Made by a program: the position numbers and the translations under genes
Assembly: GCA_046350555.1 (NCBI GenBank)
Contig: JAXMAF010000005.1
Span: 62,001-126,000 of the forward strand
Direction: 5' to 3'
DNA length: 64,000 nucleotides
Source of the DNA: JAXMAF01 sp046350555
GTDB lineage: Bacteria > Planctomycetota > Phycisphaerae > Phycisphaerales > SM1A02
In this document: positions 35,251 through 42,762 of the stretch, in pieces
Numbering within the stretch: position 1 is the stretch's first letter
How the letters are laid out: each line of letters begins with the position of its first letter
Notes under the pieces: model-generated
Database searches by the model: none
The model's input: the letters and a program-made list of their open reading frames with translations, nothing else
What the model was told of the DNA's origin: nothing

Positions 35251-35400
35251 TCACGCGAAGTCGATCGTGGTGAGGCCCGGCACCGCCGCCTGCCACTCGG
35301 CGAAGTTGGTGGTGGTCGTGAAGCCGGCTTCTGCGCGCACGGACGCGCTTGCGCCGACGAGCACACCCGCCACGAGCTGAAGTCGACGAATGGATCGCAT
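35251..35400 (-). pseudogene. Truncated paralogue of the neighbouring PEP-CTERM-like protein
   Basis: A 49-codon frame begins MRSIRRLQLVAGVLVGASAS with a signal peptide and runs AGFTTTTNFAEWQAAVPGLT, TIDFA, then stops. The same segment occurs in the next gene upstream (FTTTTNFADWQAAVPGFTTI, DFVG) with near-identical DNA over about 80 bp. The rest of the protein is missing. Confidence 0.75.
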
Positions 35401-35425
35401 GGGTCGAGCCTCGTTTGCAACAGTC

Positions 35426-36001
35426 CTATCGGCGCCTCCGCCGTCCGAAGCCGAACAGCGACGCGATGCCCACGGTCAGGGCCACGCCCGGCACCGGCAC
35501 TGCGCCGCCGAAGTACAGATTGTCGATTACGACGACACCGTCCGCTGGATCCTCGATCTGCGCGAAGTCGAAGCCGATCGTCGAAGTGATCCCGAGGAAC
35601 TTCCACGGCCCGAACGTCCCGACAGTTCCCGAGTCGAAGATCAACATCCCGTCGGAGTACAGGCGGACCGCGACGTCGCCCTTGTAGAAGATGCCCAGCG
35701 CGAACTGATCGTCGAAGAACTGTGGCTGAATGAAGGCGCCGCCGCCACCGCTGCCAAACGCCGCCCAACCATCGGGGGCCGTTGGAAAGACCGTGCCGAA
35801 ATCGTTGGCGTCGAACACCACGCCGAGCGGCGCGTAGGTGTCGTGGATGTAGCCCTGGATGCCCACGAAGTCGATCGTGGTGAAGCCCGGGACCGCCGCC
35901 TGCCAGTCGGCGAAGTTGGTGGTGGTCGTGAAGCCGGCAAGACCGGTTGCCGTGGTGCCACCGACGACGAATGCACAGACGAATAGCGTACGCGGAGCCA
36001 T
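35426..36001 (-). CDS. Exported protein with PEP-CTERM-like sorting tail
   Basis: A 191-residue protein with a signal peptide (MAPRTLFVCAFVVGGTTATG, LA). The mature domain is beta-rich, with FTTTTNFADWQAAVPGFTTI, DFVGIQGYIHDTYAPLGVVF, DANDFGTV and GFDFAQIEDPADGVVVIDNL, YFGG, common in PEP-CTERM proteins. The tail VPVPGVALTVGIASLFGFGR followed by Arg residues is a PEP-CTERM-like signal: a small motif, a hydrophobic helix and a basic end. The membrane anchor is then cut by an exosortase-type enzyme, none of which is in the window. It lies next to a truncated copy of itself at 35251-35400. Confidence 0.8.
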   Translation of the reverse strand: MAPRTLFVCAFVVGGTTATGLAGFTTTTNFADWQAAVPGFTTIDFVGIQGYIHDTYAPLGVVFDANDFGTVFPTAPDGWAAFGSGGGGAFIQPQFFDDQFALGIFYKGDVAVRLYSDGMLIFDSGTVGTFGPWKFLGITSTIGFDFAQIEDPADGVVVIDNLYFGGAVPVPGVALTVGIASLFGFGRRRRR

Positions 36002-36085
36002 GGAATGCCGACCGCCTCCGATTGGTTGTGATGTCAACCGCCGCCGAGAGGAACGTTGAGAGCTCGCCCGATCGCTTCGATCTGA

Positions 36086-36352
36086 TACGCGTCCCAGTTG
36101 ACCCTCGCGCCCCACCCGACCCAATCCCGCCGTGAGACACCGCTGTGGGCTAGCAGCCCGTGGCGAAAGTGCTGCGTCGCCGAAACCGAGTCCGCTTCCG
36201 CAGGGCAAGGAGCCGTCGCGCCGCTGTATTCCAAGGAATCTACCGCAAGCGACGGCGACGCAGCCATGCGGGAGTGGGCTCGGTTGCAGGCAGCATGACT
36301 TTCGCCACGGGCTGCGAGAGGTCGAACGCATGGAGGTCCACTGGAATCCGTC
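36086..36352 (-). repeat. Repeat A interrupted by repeat B (nested)
   Basis: Repeat A runs from TACGCGTCCCAGTTGACC at 36086 to GTGGGC at 36150 and resumes at 36316 (GAGAGGTCGAACGCATGG) to GGAATCCGTC at 36352. Without the 163-bp repeat B the two parts add up to 104 bp, the normal length. The right end abuts the TGA stop of the gene at 36353. Confidence 0.92.
36153..36315 (+). repeat. Repeat B, full copy inside repeat A
   Basis: A 163-bp copy, nearly identical to the one at 15278, with perfect ends GCAGCCCGTGGCGAAAGT and ACTTTCGCCACGGGCTGC. TA precedes it on the left. Confidence 0.93.
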
Positions 36353-36763
36353 TCAGTAGGACCAACCCAGCACTTGAACGTTCTCCGGTGCGAAAGCGCT
36401 CCCGGTTACGAGTTCGCCGCCGCCTTGCCCGGTGAAGTACGGCTGGTCTTCGAGCCGGTACAGGACATACGTCTTGGACGGGCTGTTCGGCATCGTGACG
36501 GTGACCTTGATACCACGTGGCGGCTTGCGACACTCGCAAGCCATGTCCCCGGGGCTCGGCGTGGGGCCAGCAGCCTGCACGAACCCGTTCCACCAGCCGG
36601 GATAGATCCAGGCGAGCGTAAGAGCCTGACTCCCTGCCTCCTGAGCGGCCATCTTCAGCACCGGAAAGCCACCGACGCCCTCGTTGGGCAGCGCGGGTGG
36701 CTGGGGCGAAGACGAATCAATGCGACATACGAGCATATAGGTCAAGAGAGCTACGCCGATCAT
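36353..36763 (-). CDS. Small exported protein of unknown family
   Basis: The start at 36763 gives 136 residues with a hydrophobic N-terminus (MIGVALLTYMLVCRIDSSSP). The rest has FPVLKMAAQEAGSQALTLAW, IYPGWWNGFVQAAG, a CEC pair in GDMACECRKPPRG, and a C-terminal beta region (KVTVTMPNSPSKTYVLYRLE, ENVQVLGWSY). No family was recognised. The codon choice and lower GC toward its start differ somewhat from the neighbours. Its stop codon TGA is the base triplet next to repeat A. Confidence 0.6.
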   Translation of the reverse strand: MIGVALLTYMLVCRIDSSSPQPPALPNEGVGGFPVLKMAAQEAGSQALTLAWIYPGWWNGFVQAAGPTPSPGDMACECRKPPRGIKVTVTMPNSPSKTYVLYRLEDQPYFTGQGGGELVTGSAFAPENVQVLGWSY

Positions 36764-37097
36764 GAGTTGTCCTCCTTGGTACACGTTCGAAGCCCATCGT
36801 CGATATGACCGAAGGTCTTTGCGCAGGGCCGTTGTCGTCTATGTCGGGCAGTCAGTGCAAGTTGGGCACGGGTGCTGCAACGCCGTCGGTACCGCGCTCG
36901 ACATCGCAGCGGCGAGTACGGCTGGCAGCATCACCGACATAGTGACCTCCGTTCTGGCTTGCCCCGCCCGATCTCTCCGGAACCGGCGAGTAGTTGGTGA
37001 TCGCGATTCATTCTACTCCCGCCCTCCGCCCCCTCCGTCGAACAGCGGCGGCCCCTGATCCGCTCTCGCACAGGATCAACCGAATCCTGGATGCCAC
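36764..37097. other. Intergenic region, no feature seen
   Basis: About 330 bp between two minus-strand genes. It is less GC-rich than the average. No convincing frame, repeat or hairpin was recognised. Confidence 0.4.
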
Positions 37098-38360
37098 TCA
37101 CCCCCATCGACATGCCGACCGCCGCGCCAGCGCAATCAGGGCGCCGTCGCTGCCGCGCGGACCGAGGAGCGACAGCCCGACCGGCGCCCCGTCGACGCGT
37201 GCCACAGGCACGGTGACCTGGGGGCATCCCGAGACGTTCGCCATCGACGTGAGCGCCATCAGCGCGCGCCGCCAGTCGGCGAGGCGCGGTTCGGGCGCAT
37301 CGCGCGGCGGCGCAACGGAGGGCGACGTGGGCAGGACGACGATCGAGTCGTCGCCGACGAGATCGAGCACGCGCTGCGCCGCCATCGTCCGCGCGCTGGC
37401 CGCCGAGGCATGCTCGGCGGCCGTGACCTTCTCCGCCGCGGCGAAGCGATCGACGACGCCCGGGCCGAAGCGGGGCCGCGCCGCTCGAATCCACGCACCG
37501 TGAGCCCCCCACGCCTCTCGTGCCTGGACGATGCGCACGGCTTCGGCCCAGTCGGCAAGCGAGGAGTCGCCGAGGGCGACGACGTCGGTTCGGACGCCGA
37601 GCAGGTCGCACATGTCGGCCACCGCGGGCATGAGCGCGATGCGCACGGCGGCGTCGCAGAGGTCGAGCGCGTCGTGGGCGATCAGCGCACGACGGAGCTG
37701 GATCGGATGCTGCGCGCCGGAATGCGCGCCGATCATCGAGCTCGTCGAGCTCGTCGAGCTTGTCATGCTCGTCATGCCCATCACGCCCATCACGCGCTCG
37801 AGCACTTCCGGCGACCGCGCGAACGCGCCGATCGTGTCGAAGCTCGGCGCCAGCGGCACGACGCCGGCAAGGTCGATGGCGCCATGCGTCGGTCGGATCC
37901 CGAAGAGACCGCACAGCGCCGCCGGGGTGCGCACTGAGCCGGTGGTGTCGGTGCCGATCGCGAAATCCACGAGCCCCCCTGCGACGGCCGCCGCCGAGCC
38001 ACTCGACGAACCGCCGGTGATGCCGTCGGGATACGCGGGGTTGATCGGCGCGCCGAAGTGGGCGTTGCGTCCTGCGACGCTGTATGCCAGCTCGTCGAGC
38101 GTGGCCATTCCCACCAGTTCGGCGCCCGCCGCAAGAATCATGTCGACGACGGGGGCGTTGGCACTCGCGGCCTCGTGTGTGCGCAGCCAGTCGGGGCTGC
38201 CGGCGCAGTTGCGATGTCCTGCGACGGCGATGTTGTCCTTCACGACGAAGGTGAGGCCGTCGAGCGCTCCGGACGACGTGGGCGGCCGATGCACGTCGCA
38301 GTGCCGGCAGAGGGCGCGGAAGGGGTCGGACATGTCGTGCATGTCGGGCATGTCAGGCAT
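37098..38360 (-). CDS. Amidase-signature hydrolase
   Basis: An amidase of about 420 residues. The Ser-Ser-Lys triad is visible: K in LTFVVKDNIAVAGHRNCAGS, the GGSSSGSAAAVAGGLVDFAI core with both Ser residues, and TDTTGSVRTPAALCGLFGIR. The C-terminus VSGCPQVTVPVARVDGAPVG, LSLLGPRGSDGALI is typical. Substrate cannot be told; the family includes indoleacetamide, allophanate and nylon-oligomer hydrolases. The N-terminus reads MPDMPDMPDMHDMSD, from nonamer DNA repeats giving several in-frame ATGs (38360, 38351, 38342, 38333). A second low-complexity stretch, MGVMGMTSMTSSTSSTSS, lies inside. It is divergent from the radical SAM gene. Confidence 0.88.
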   Translation of the reverse strand: MPDMPDMHDMSDPFRALCRHCDVHRPPTSSGALDGLTFVVKDNIAVAGHRNCAGSPDWLRTHEAASANAPVVDMILAAGAELVGMATLDELAYSVAGRNAHFGAPINPAYPDGITGGSSSGSAAAVAGGLVDFAIGTDTTGSVRTPAALCGLFGIRPTHGAIDLAGVVPLAPSFDTIGAFARSPEVLERVMGVMGMTSMTSSTSSTSSMIGAHSGAQHPIQLRRALIAHDALDLCDAAVRIALMPAVADMCDLLGVRTDVVALGDSSLADWAEAVRIVQAREAWGAHGAWIRAARPRFGPGVVDRFAAAEKVTAAEHASAASARTMAAQRVLDLVGDDSIVVLPTSPSVAPPRDAPEPRLADWRRALMALTSMANVSGCPQVTVPVARVDGAPVGLSLLGPRGSDGALIALARRSACRWG

Positions 38361-38668
38361 GTCAGGTATGGTGCCAGCGTATTGGCCTGTGCGCCGAGGG
38401 CGGATTGACGCGGGCATTCCGCGGAGAATCCGCGCCGAAGCAGGTCAAGCAGGCGTTGGCGAGGTCATGCGCGACGCAGCGGTGCTGCTGCAAGGCGTGG
38501 GGACAGACAGGGCGGAACGCGCGTCGCTGCGGCGCGCCGTTTGATTGCTGCGGGAACCCGAGCCACGACCCGCTCGAATGCGCCCACGGGGGCGCGCCCG
38601 TGTCGAGGGATCGAATGATCGTGTCGCACGGCCTTCGGCCCGCAGCAGGGATGCGAGAGGCCCGGACG

Positions 38669-38728
38669 GATGGGACCAAGGTGGATGGGACCCAGGTGGA
38701 TGGGACCAAAACGGATGGGACCACGGTC
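38669..38728. repeat. 15-bp tandem repeat
   Basis: Four units of the type GATGGGACCAAGGTG lie about 40 bp before the radical SAM start. They fall in the gap 38418-38766, which contains no other feature. If translated upstream in frame they would give GWDQGGWDPGGWD, but this is not taken as coding. Confidence 0.85.
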
Positions 38729-38766
38729 GGGCGTGGACCCGGCAGGAGGTACGCAGCGTGGAGCGC

Positions 38767-39702
38767 ATGGGCCGGGCCGATTCATCCTCCGCAGGGGACT
38801 CCGCGGGAGTCGCCGCCGCAGCGTCCGTCGAGGTCGACGCCGGGCGACCGTCCTTGTCGTGCCCCTTCATGCCCGCCGCGCGCGACGAGATCCTCCGCCG
38901 GGCCGCCGTGGCGCGGGCGTCGCTGCGCTCGTGCACGCTCTGCGAGCGCCGTTGCGCCGTCGATCGCGTCGCGGGTGAACGCGCGCCGTGCGGCCTCGAC
39001 GATCGCACCTTCTGCTTCAAGCGCCACGTCAGCTACGCCGAGGAACTGCGGCTCCTGCCCAGCTACATGGTCTACCTCGCGGGCTGCAACTTCCGCTGTC
39101 GCTTCTGCGTGCAGGGGCCGGAGTGCTTCGATCCGCGCCGCGGCTTGGAGCTCGATCCGGCCGAGGCCGCCGCGGACTTCGCTCGCCTCGTCGGTCGCGG
39201 CGCCCGGACGATCAACCTCCTCGGCGGCGAGCCGAGCATGCACCTGCACACCATCCTCGAGATCGCCGCCGCCGCGGAGCAGCCGCTGCCGCTGGCGCTG
39301 AACAGCAACATGTACATGACGCCGGAGGTGATCGAGCTGCTCGATGGCGTCGTCTCCCTCTACATCGCCGACTTCAAGTTCGGCAACGACGATTGTGCGG
39401 CGCGGCTCGCGGGAATCGATCGCTACGTCGAGATCGTGTCGCGCAACCTCGTGCTCGCCGCGGAGCGCGCCGAGGTGCTCGTGCGCCATCTGGTCATGCC
39501 CGGCCACATCGAATGCTGCCTGCGGCCGGTCGCGCGCTGGCTCGAGACGAATCTCCCCGGCGCCGCGGTGACGCTCATGACCGGGTACATTCCGGCCTGG
39601 CGGGCGGGCGACGACCCGCACATCGGCCGCTGCCTCACCGCGGATGAACGCGCCGCCGCCGAACGCATCGCCGACGATCACGGGCTGCGAAGGAGCGCAT
39701 GA
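38767..39702 (+). CDS. Radical SAM protein, PflX-like
   Basis: A 311-residue radical SAM enzyme. The cluster motif is C107-x3-C111-x2-C114 in GCNFRCRFCVQ. An N-terminal Cys set (C56, C59, C63, C75 in SCTLCERRCAVDRVAGERAP, CGL) precedes it, as in the PflX/COG1313 group related to pyruvate formate-lyase activases. LLGGEPSMHLHTILEIAAAA is the GGE motif for SAM amino-group binding. The substrate is unknown. Starts at 38767 or 38869 are possible. Its stop overlaps the next ATG by 4 bp (ATGA at 39699), so it is translationally linked to the Ycf46-type cluster. Confidence 0.85.
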   Translation: MGRADSSSAGDSAGVAAAASVEVDAGRPSLSCPFMPAARDEILRRAAVARASLRSCTLCERRCAVDRVAGERAPCGLDDRTFCFKRHVSYAEELRLLPSYMVYLAGCNFRCRFCVQGPECFDPRRGLELDPAEAAADFARLVGRGARTINLLGGEPSMHLHTILEIAAAAEQPLPLALNSNMYMTPEVIELLDGVVSLYIADFKFGNDDCAARLAGIDRYVEIVSRNLVLAAERAEVLVRHLVMPGHIECCLRPVARWLETNLPGAAVTLMTGYIPAWRAGDDPHIGRCLTADERAAAERIADDHGLRRSA

Positions 39703-39947
39703 CCTTGAAACGCACCGCACACGCAGCCCGTCGGAATGCACGTCATGCGGGTCACGCCTGCGACGGCAGCGACGCAGCCGGACGCGGGATCGAGGTCGAC
39801 ATCACCATCGGACCCGACGGGATGTTGTACTTCAACGACCTCCCCGCCGACCTGCTGCCCGTGGCCGCGGCGCTCTGTCCAGACGACGCGGCGCTGCGTC
39901 GGCGCATCGCGATCGCGTCGGCGCTGCGCGGAGAGGGGGAGGCATGA
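39699..39947 (+). CDS. Small conserved protein of the Ycf46-type cluster
   Basis: An 82-residue protein overlapping both neighbours by 4 bp (ATGA at 39699 and 39944). The first 30 residues are basic and His/Ala-rich; the second half, GIEVDITIGPDGMLYFNDLP, ADLLPVAAALCPDDAALRRR, looks conserved. The segment VDITIGPDGMLYFNDL resembles the DUF2997 start in character but is not the same family. There is no membrane or signal segment. The function is unknown; the overlaps suggest a stoichiometric partner of the AAA ATPase. Confidence 0.7.
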   Translation: MTLKRTAHAARRNARHAGHACDGSDAAGRGIEVDITIGPDGMLYFNDLPADLLPVAAALCPDDAALRRRIAIASALRGEGEA

Positions 39948-41697
39948 GCACCAATCCGTCGCGTCCCGTGCAGGGAACGAACGCCAGCCCTTCGGCTGCG
40001 CCGGTGCGGCCGCTCGTCCCGCCAGCCCCTTCGGTTTCATCCGTCCCATCCGCCCCGCGCGCCGCCACGATCCCTCCCTCCACAGCGCGCGGCGCTCCAG
40101 CCGTCCATGCCGTCCATGCCGTCCACGCCGTCCACGCGCCCGTCGGCGCGAACGAACGCGACGAGCTCGAGCTCCTCGTCCGCGCGCGCTATCCGGTGAT
40201 CTACGTCGTGAGCTGGGAAGAGGCGCGCGTCGAGCAGCACTTGCAGCGCATCGCCGAGCGGCGCAACAAGCAGCTCTGCGTCTGGTCGGTCACCAGCGGC
40301 ATGCGCAAGCCCGCAGCGCCGTCGGCGACGCGATCGAAGGGACTTTCCGACCCGATCGAGGCGCTCGACCAGGTGATCGACAACAAGGAGCCGGCGATCT
40401 ACCTGTTCAACGATTTCCACGCCTTTTTGCGGCCTTCGCCGCACGGCAACGTCGCGGCGATCCGGAAGCTGCGCGAGGTGGCGCGGGCGCTGAGCGACAG
40501 CTACAAGACGCTGGTGGTCTGCTCGCCGCTGCTGGAGCTCGCGCCGGAGCTCGAGAAGGACGTGACCGTCTTCGACTACCCGCTGCCGGCCGCGCGCGAT
40601 GTCGAGGCGCTGCTCGAGCGGATCTGCCACGACGTGGCCGAGCACTCCTCGGTGCGCATCGACCTCGACGACCGCGCCCGCGAGTGCTCATCCGGGCCGC
40701 CAGCGGACTCACGCTCCAGGAGGCGGAGAACGTCTTCGCGAAGACGCTGGTGAACGACGGGCGGCTCGCCGCCGAAGACGTCTCGACGGTCTCGTCGGAG
40801 AAGCAGCAGATCGTGCGCAAGAGCGGACTGCTCGAGTACCACGACGCCACCACCGCGCGACGACGCCGGCGGCCTGACCAGCCTGCGAATGGCCTGAAGC
40901 GCCGCTCGATGGCCTTCACCGAGCGCGCCCGCCAGTTCGGGCTGCCGGCGCCGAAGGGCGTGCTGCTCGTCGGCGTGCAGGGCTGCGGCAAGTCGCTCTG
41001 CGCCAAGGCGGTCAGCCGCGAGTGGAACATGCCGCTGCTGCGCTTCGACGTCGGGCGCGTCTTCTCCAGTCTCGTCGGCTCGTCCGAGGAGAACATCCGC
41101 CGGGCGATCGCCGTCGCCGAGAGCATTGCGCCGACGGTGCTCTGGATCGACGAGATCGACAAGGCGTTCGCCGGCACGTCCGGCTCCGGAGGATCCGACG
41201 GCGGCACGTCGGCGCGCGTGATGAGCACGCTGCTCACGTGGCTGAGCGAGAAGACCAAGCCGGTCTTCGTGCTCGCGACCGCCAACGACATCTCGCAGCT
41301 TCCGCCGGAGCTTCTGCGCAAGGGCCGTCTGGACGAGATCTTCTTCGTCGACCTGCCGGCGCTCGCCGAGCGCCGCGTGATCGTCCGCATCCACCTCGCC
41401 AAGCGCGGCCGCGACGCGGCGAACTTCGATGTCGAGGCGCTCGCCGTCGCCGCCGACGGCTTCAGCGGCGCGGAGATCGAGCAGGCGGTGATCAGCGCCC
41501 TCTACGACGCCTTCGCGCTGGGCCGCGAGCTGACCACCGACGACGTGCTCCAGGCGATGCGCGAGACCGTGCCGCTGTCGCGCACGATGAGCGAGCGCAT
41601 CGCGTCGCTGCGCGCCTGGGCCGACGGCCGGGCGCGCTTCGCGACGCGCGCCGAGGAATCGCAGGCGGCTGCGCCGAGACGCAAGCTTGAGGTGTGA
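39944..41697 (+). pseudogene. Ycf46-like AAA ATPase, frameshifted in this sequence
   Basis: The protein starts at 39944 with a low-complexity leader (including AVHAVHAVHAVHAP from a nonamer DNA repeat). The Ycf46 N-terminal domain follows (ELELLVRARYPVIYVVSWEE, KEPAIYLFNDFHAFL). At about 40680 the frame shifts by one base (RARE / LIRAASGLTLQEAENVFAKT), and between about 40855 and 40900 it shifts again and back, so DDAGGLTSLR appears in another frame. The AAA core is then intact: GVQGCGKSLCAKAVSREWNM (Walker A), VLWIDEIDKAF (Walker B), ATANDISQLPPELLRKGRLD (sensor and Arg finger). The true gene is probably intact at about 580 residues and the breaks are likely sequence errors. Its partners, DUF1257 and DUF2997, follow. 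Confidence 0.85.
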
Positions 41698-41713
41698 GGA
41701 GGATGGGGAGCGC

Positions 41714-41797
41714 GATCAGGGATCAGGATTTGAGATTTGAGATTTTGGATTTGGGATTCGGGCTTCGGGATTCGGGCTTCGGCATTCGGGATTGGGT
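41714..41797. repeat. Heptanucleotide tandem repeat, ATTCGGG type
   Basis: Twelve consecutive heptamers change gradually from GATCAGG through ATTTGAG and ATTTGGG to ATTCGGG/CTTCGGG. The array fills the gap between the AAA ATPase stop and the ribosome-binding site of DUF1257. Confidence 0.9.
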
Positions 41798-41819
41798 TGC
41801 GCCGCGAAAGGAAACTTCC

Positions 41820-42284
41820 ATGAGCCACGTCTGCGTCCTGACTCCAATTGTCGTCGGTTCCTGGCCCGCGATCGCCGCGGCGGTCACCGGCGCGCTCTCC
41901 GCGATGGGCTATGCGGCCACCGTCGAAGGAGAGGAGACGAAGGCGCGCGCCCGTTCGAAGGAACGCGTCGAGACCGAGGTGCCCAACAGCGAGGTGATGG
42001 CCGAGACGCTCGCCCGCGGCGAGAAGCTCCAGTTCGAGCGCGATGGCGTGGCCATCGAGATCGGCGTCGACGATCGCGGGCGCTGCACGGTCTGCGCCAG
42101 CGGCGCCCACCTGACCAAGGGCGCGCTGAAGCGCATCGGCGAGGAGGTCGCCGGGCGCGTCGTGCAGCAGTTCACCTACCACAAGCTGGTCAACGAGCTC
42201 AAGCAGCGCGGCTACGTGATCGCCGAGGAGAAGCTCGCCCAGGACCACTCGATCCAGATGCGTGTGCGGCAAGGCCGAACGTGA
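41820..42284 (+). CDS. DUF1257 (Ycf35-like) protein
   Basis: A 154-residue cytoplasmic protein. The start MSHVCVLTPIV and the C-terminal segment VVQQFTYHKLVNELKQRGYV, IAEEKLAQDHSIQMRVR match the DUF1257/Ycf35 pattern. The GAAAGGAAA ribosome-binding site 7 bp before 41820 fixes the start. In cyanobacteria, plastids, chlamydiae and planctomycetes, DUF1257 genes accompany Ycf46 ATPase and DUF2997 genes, and the molecular role is unknown. Here the same three occur in the same order. Confidence 0.85.
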   Translation: MSHVCVLTPIVVGSWPAIAAAVTGALSAMGYAATVEGEETKARARSKERVETEVPNSEVMAETLARGEKLQFERDGVAIEIGVDDRGRCTVCASGAHLTKGALKRIGEEVAGRVVQQFTYHKLVNELKQRGYVIAEEKLAQDHSIQMRVRQGRT

Positions 42285-42328
42285 ACGACCCCGCGTCAGC
42301 GCGCGAAGTCCGTGTGCGTCCCCGACTC

Positions 42329-42412
42329 CTGATTCCTAGTTCCTGGTTCCTGGTTCCTGGTTGCTGGTTCCTAGTTCCTGGTTCCTGGTTGCTGGTTGCT
42401 GGTTGCTGGTTC
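42329..42412. repeat. Heptanucleotide tandem repeat, CTGGTTC type
   Basis: Twelve heptamers: CTGATTC, CTAGTTC, then mostly CTGGTTC and CTGGTTG. The reverse complement, GAACCAG, is of the same class as the CCAGTAA array at 7144. It fills the gap before the DUF2997 gene. Confidence 0.92.
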
Positions 42413-42456
42413 CCCTCGCCCCGCACAACCCAACTCGCCGCACGCGGCCCCCTCTC

Positions 42457-42675
42457 ATGAGCCAACCCCAGTTCGACATCCAGATCGGTAAAGACGGCAA
42501 GGTCGTCGTCAAGGTCAGCGGCGTCTCGGGGAAGGAGTGCACGGCGCTGAGCGACATGCTCAAGGAGATCGTCGGCCGCGAGGAGTCGCGCGAGACGACC
42601 GCCGAGTACTACGGCGCACCCGGAAACGTCCGCATCGAGACGCGCGCCGAAGTGCGCGACCGGCGCCCGACCTGA
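42457..42675 (+). CDS. DUF2997 protein
   Basis: A 72-residue protein, MSQPQFDIQIGKDGKVVVKV, SGVSGKECTALSDMLKEIVG, EEYY-like end (TTAEYYGAPGNVRIE). These match the short DUF2997 family (beta hairpin, G-x-x-C, helix, EYY). The start at 42457 is the first ATG after the heptamer array. It is the regular companion of DUF1257 and Ycf46-type ATPases and probably part of the same complex or modification system; biochemical function is unknown. Confidence 0.85.
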   Translation: MSQPQFDIQIGKDGKVVVKVSGVSGKECTALSDMLKEIVGREESRETTAEYYGAPGNVRIETRAEVRDRRPT

Positions 42676-42693
42676 CACCAGACCGCCGCGCGC

Positions 42694-42749
42694 CCCCAAT
42701 CCCCGACCCCGATTCCCCAACCCCGATTCCCCAACCCCGAATCCCTTCC
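42694..42749. repeat. Heptanucleotide tandem repeat, CCCCAAT/CCCGATT type
   Basis: Seven to eight heptamers (CCCCAAT, CCCCGAC, CCCGATT, CCCCAAC, alternating) fill the gap between DUF2997 and the S26-like gene. Confidence 0.85.
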
Positions 42750-42762
42750 TTCTCCTCGCCCC

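Noticed and set aside
38545..38766. N-terminal extension of the radical SAM protein with GWDQGGWDPGGWD
   Set aside because: It is the translation of a 15-bp tandem repeat before the gene; homology begins after 38869.
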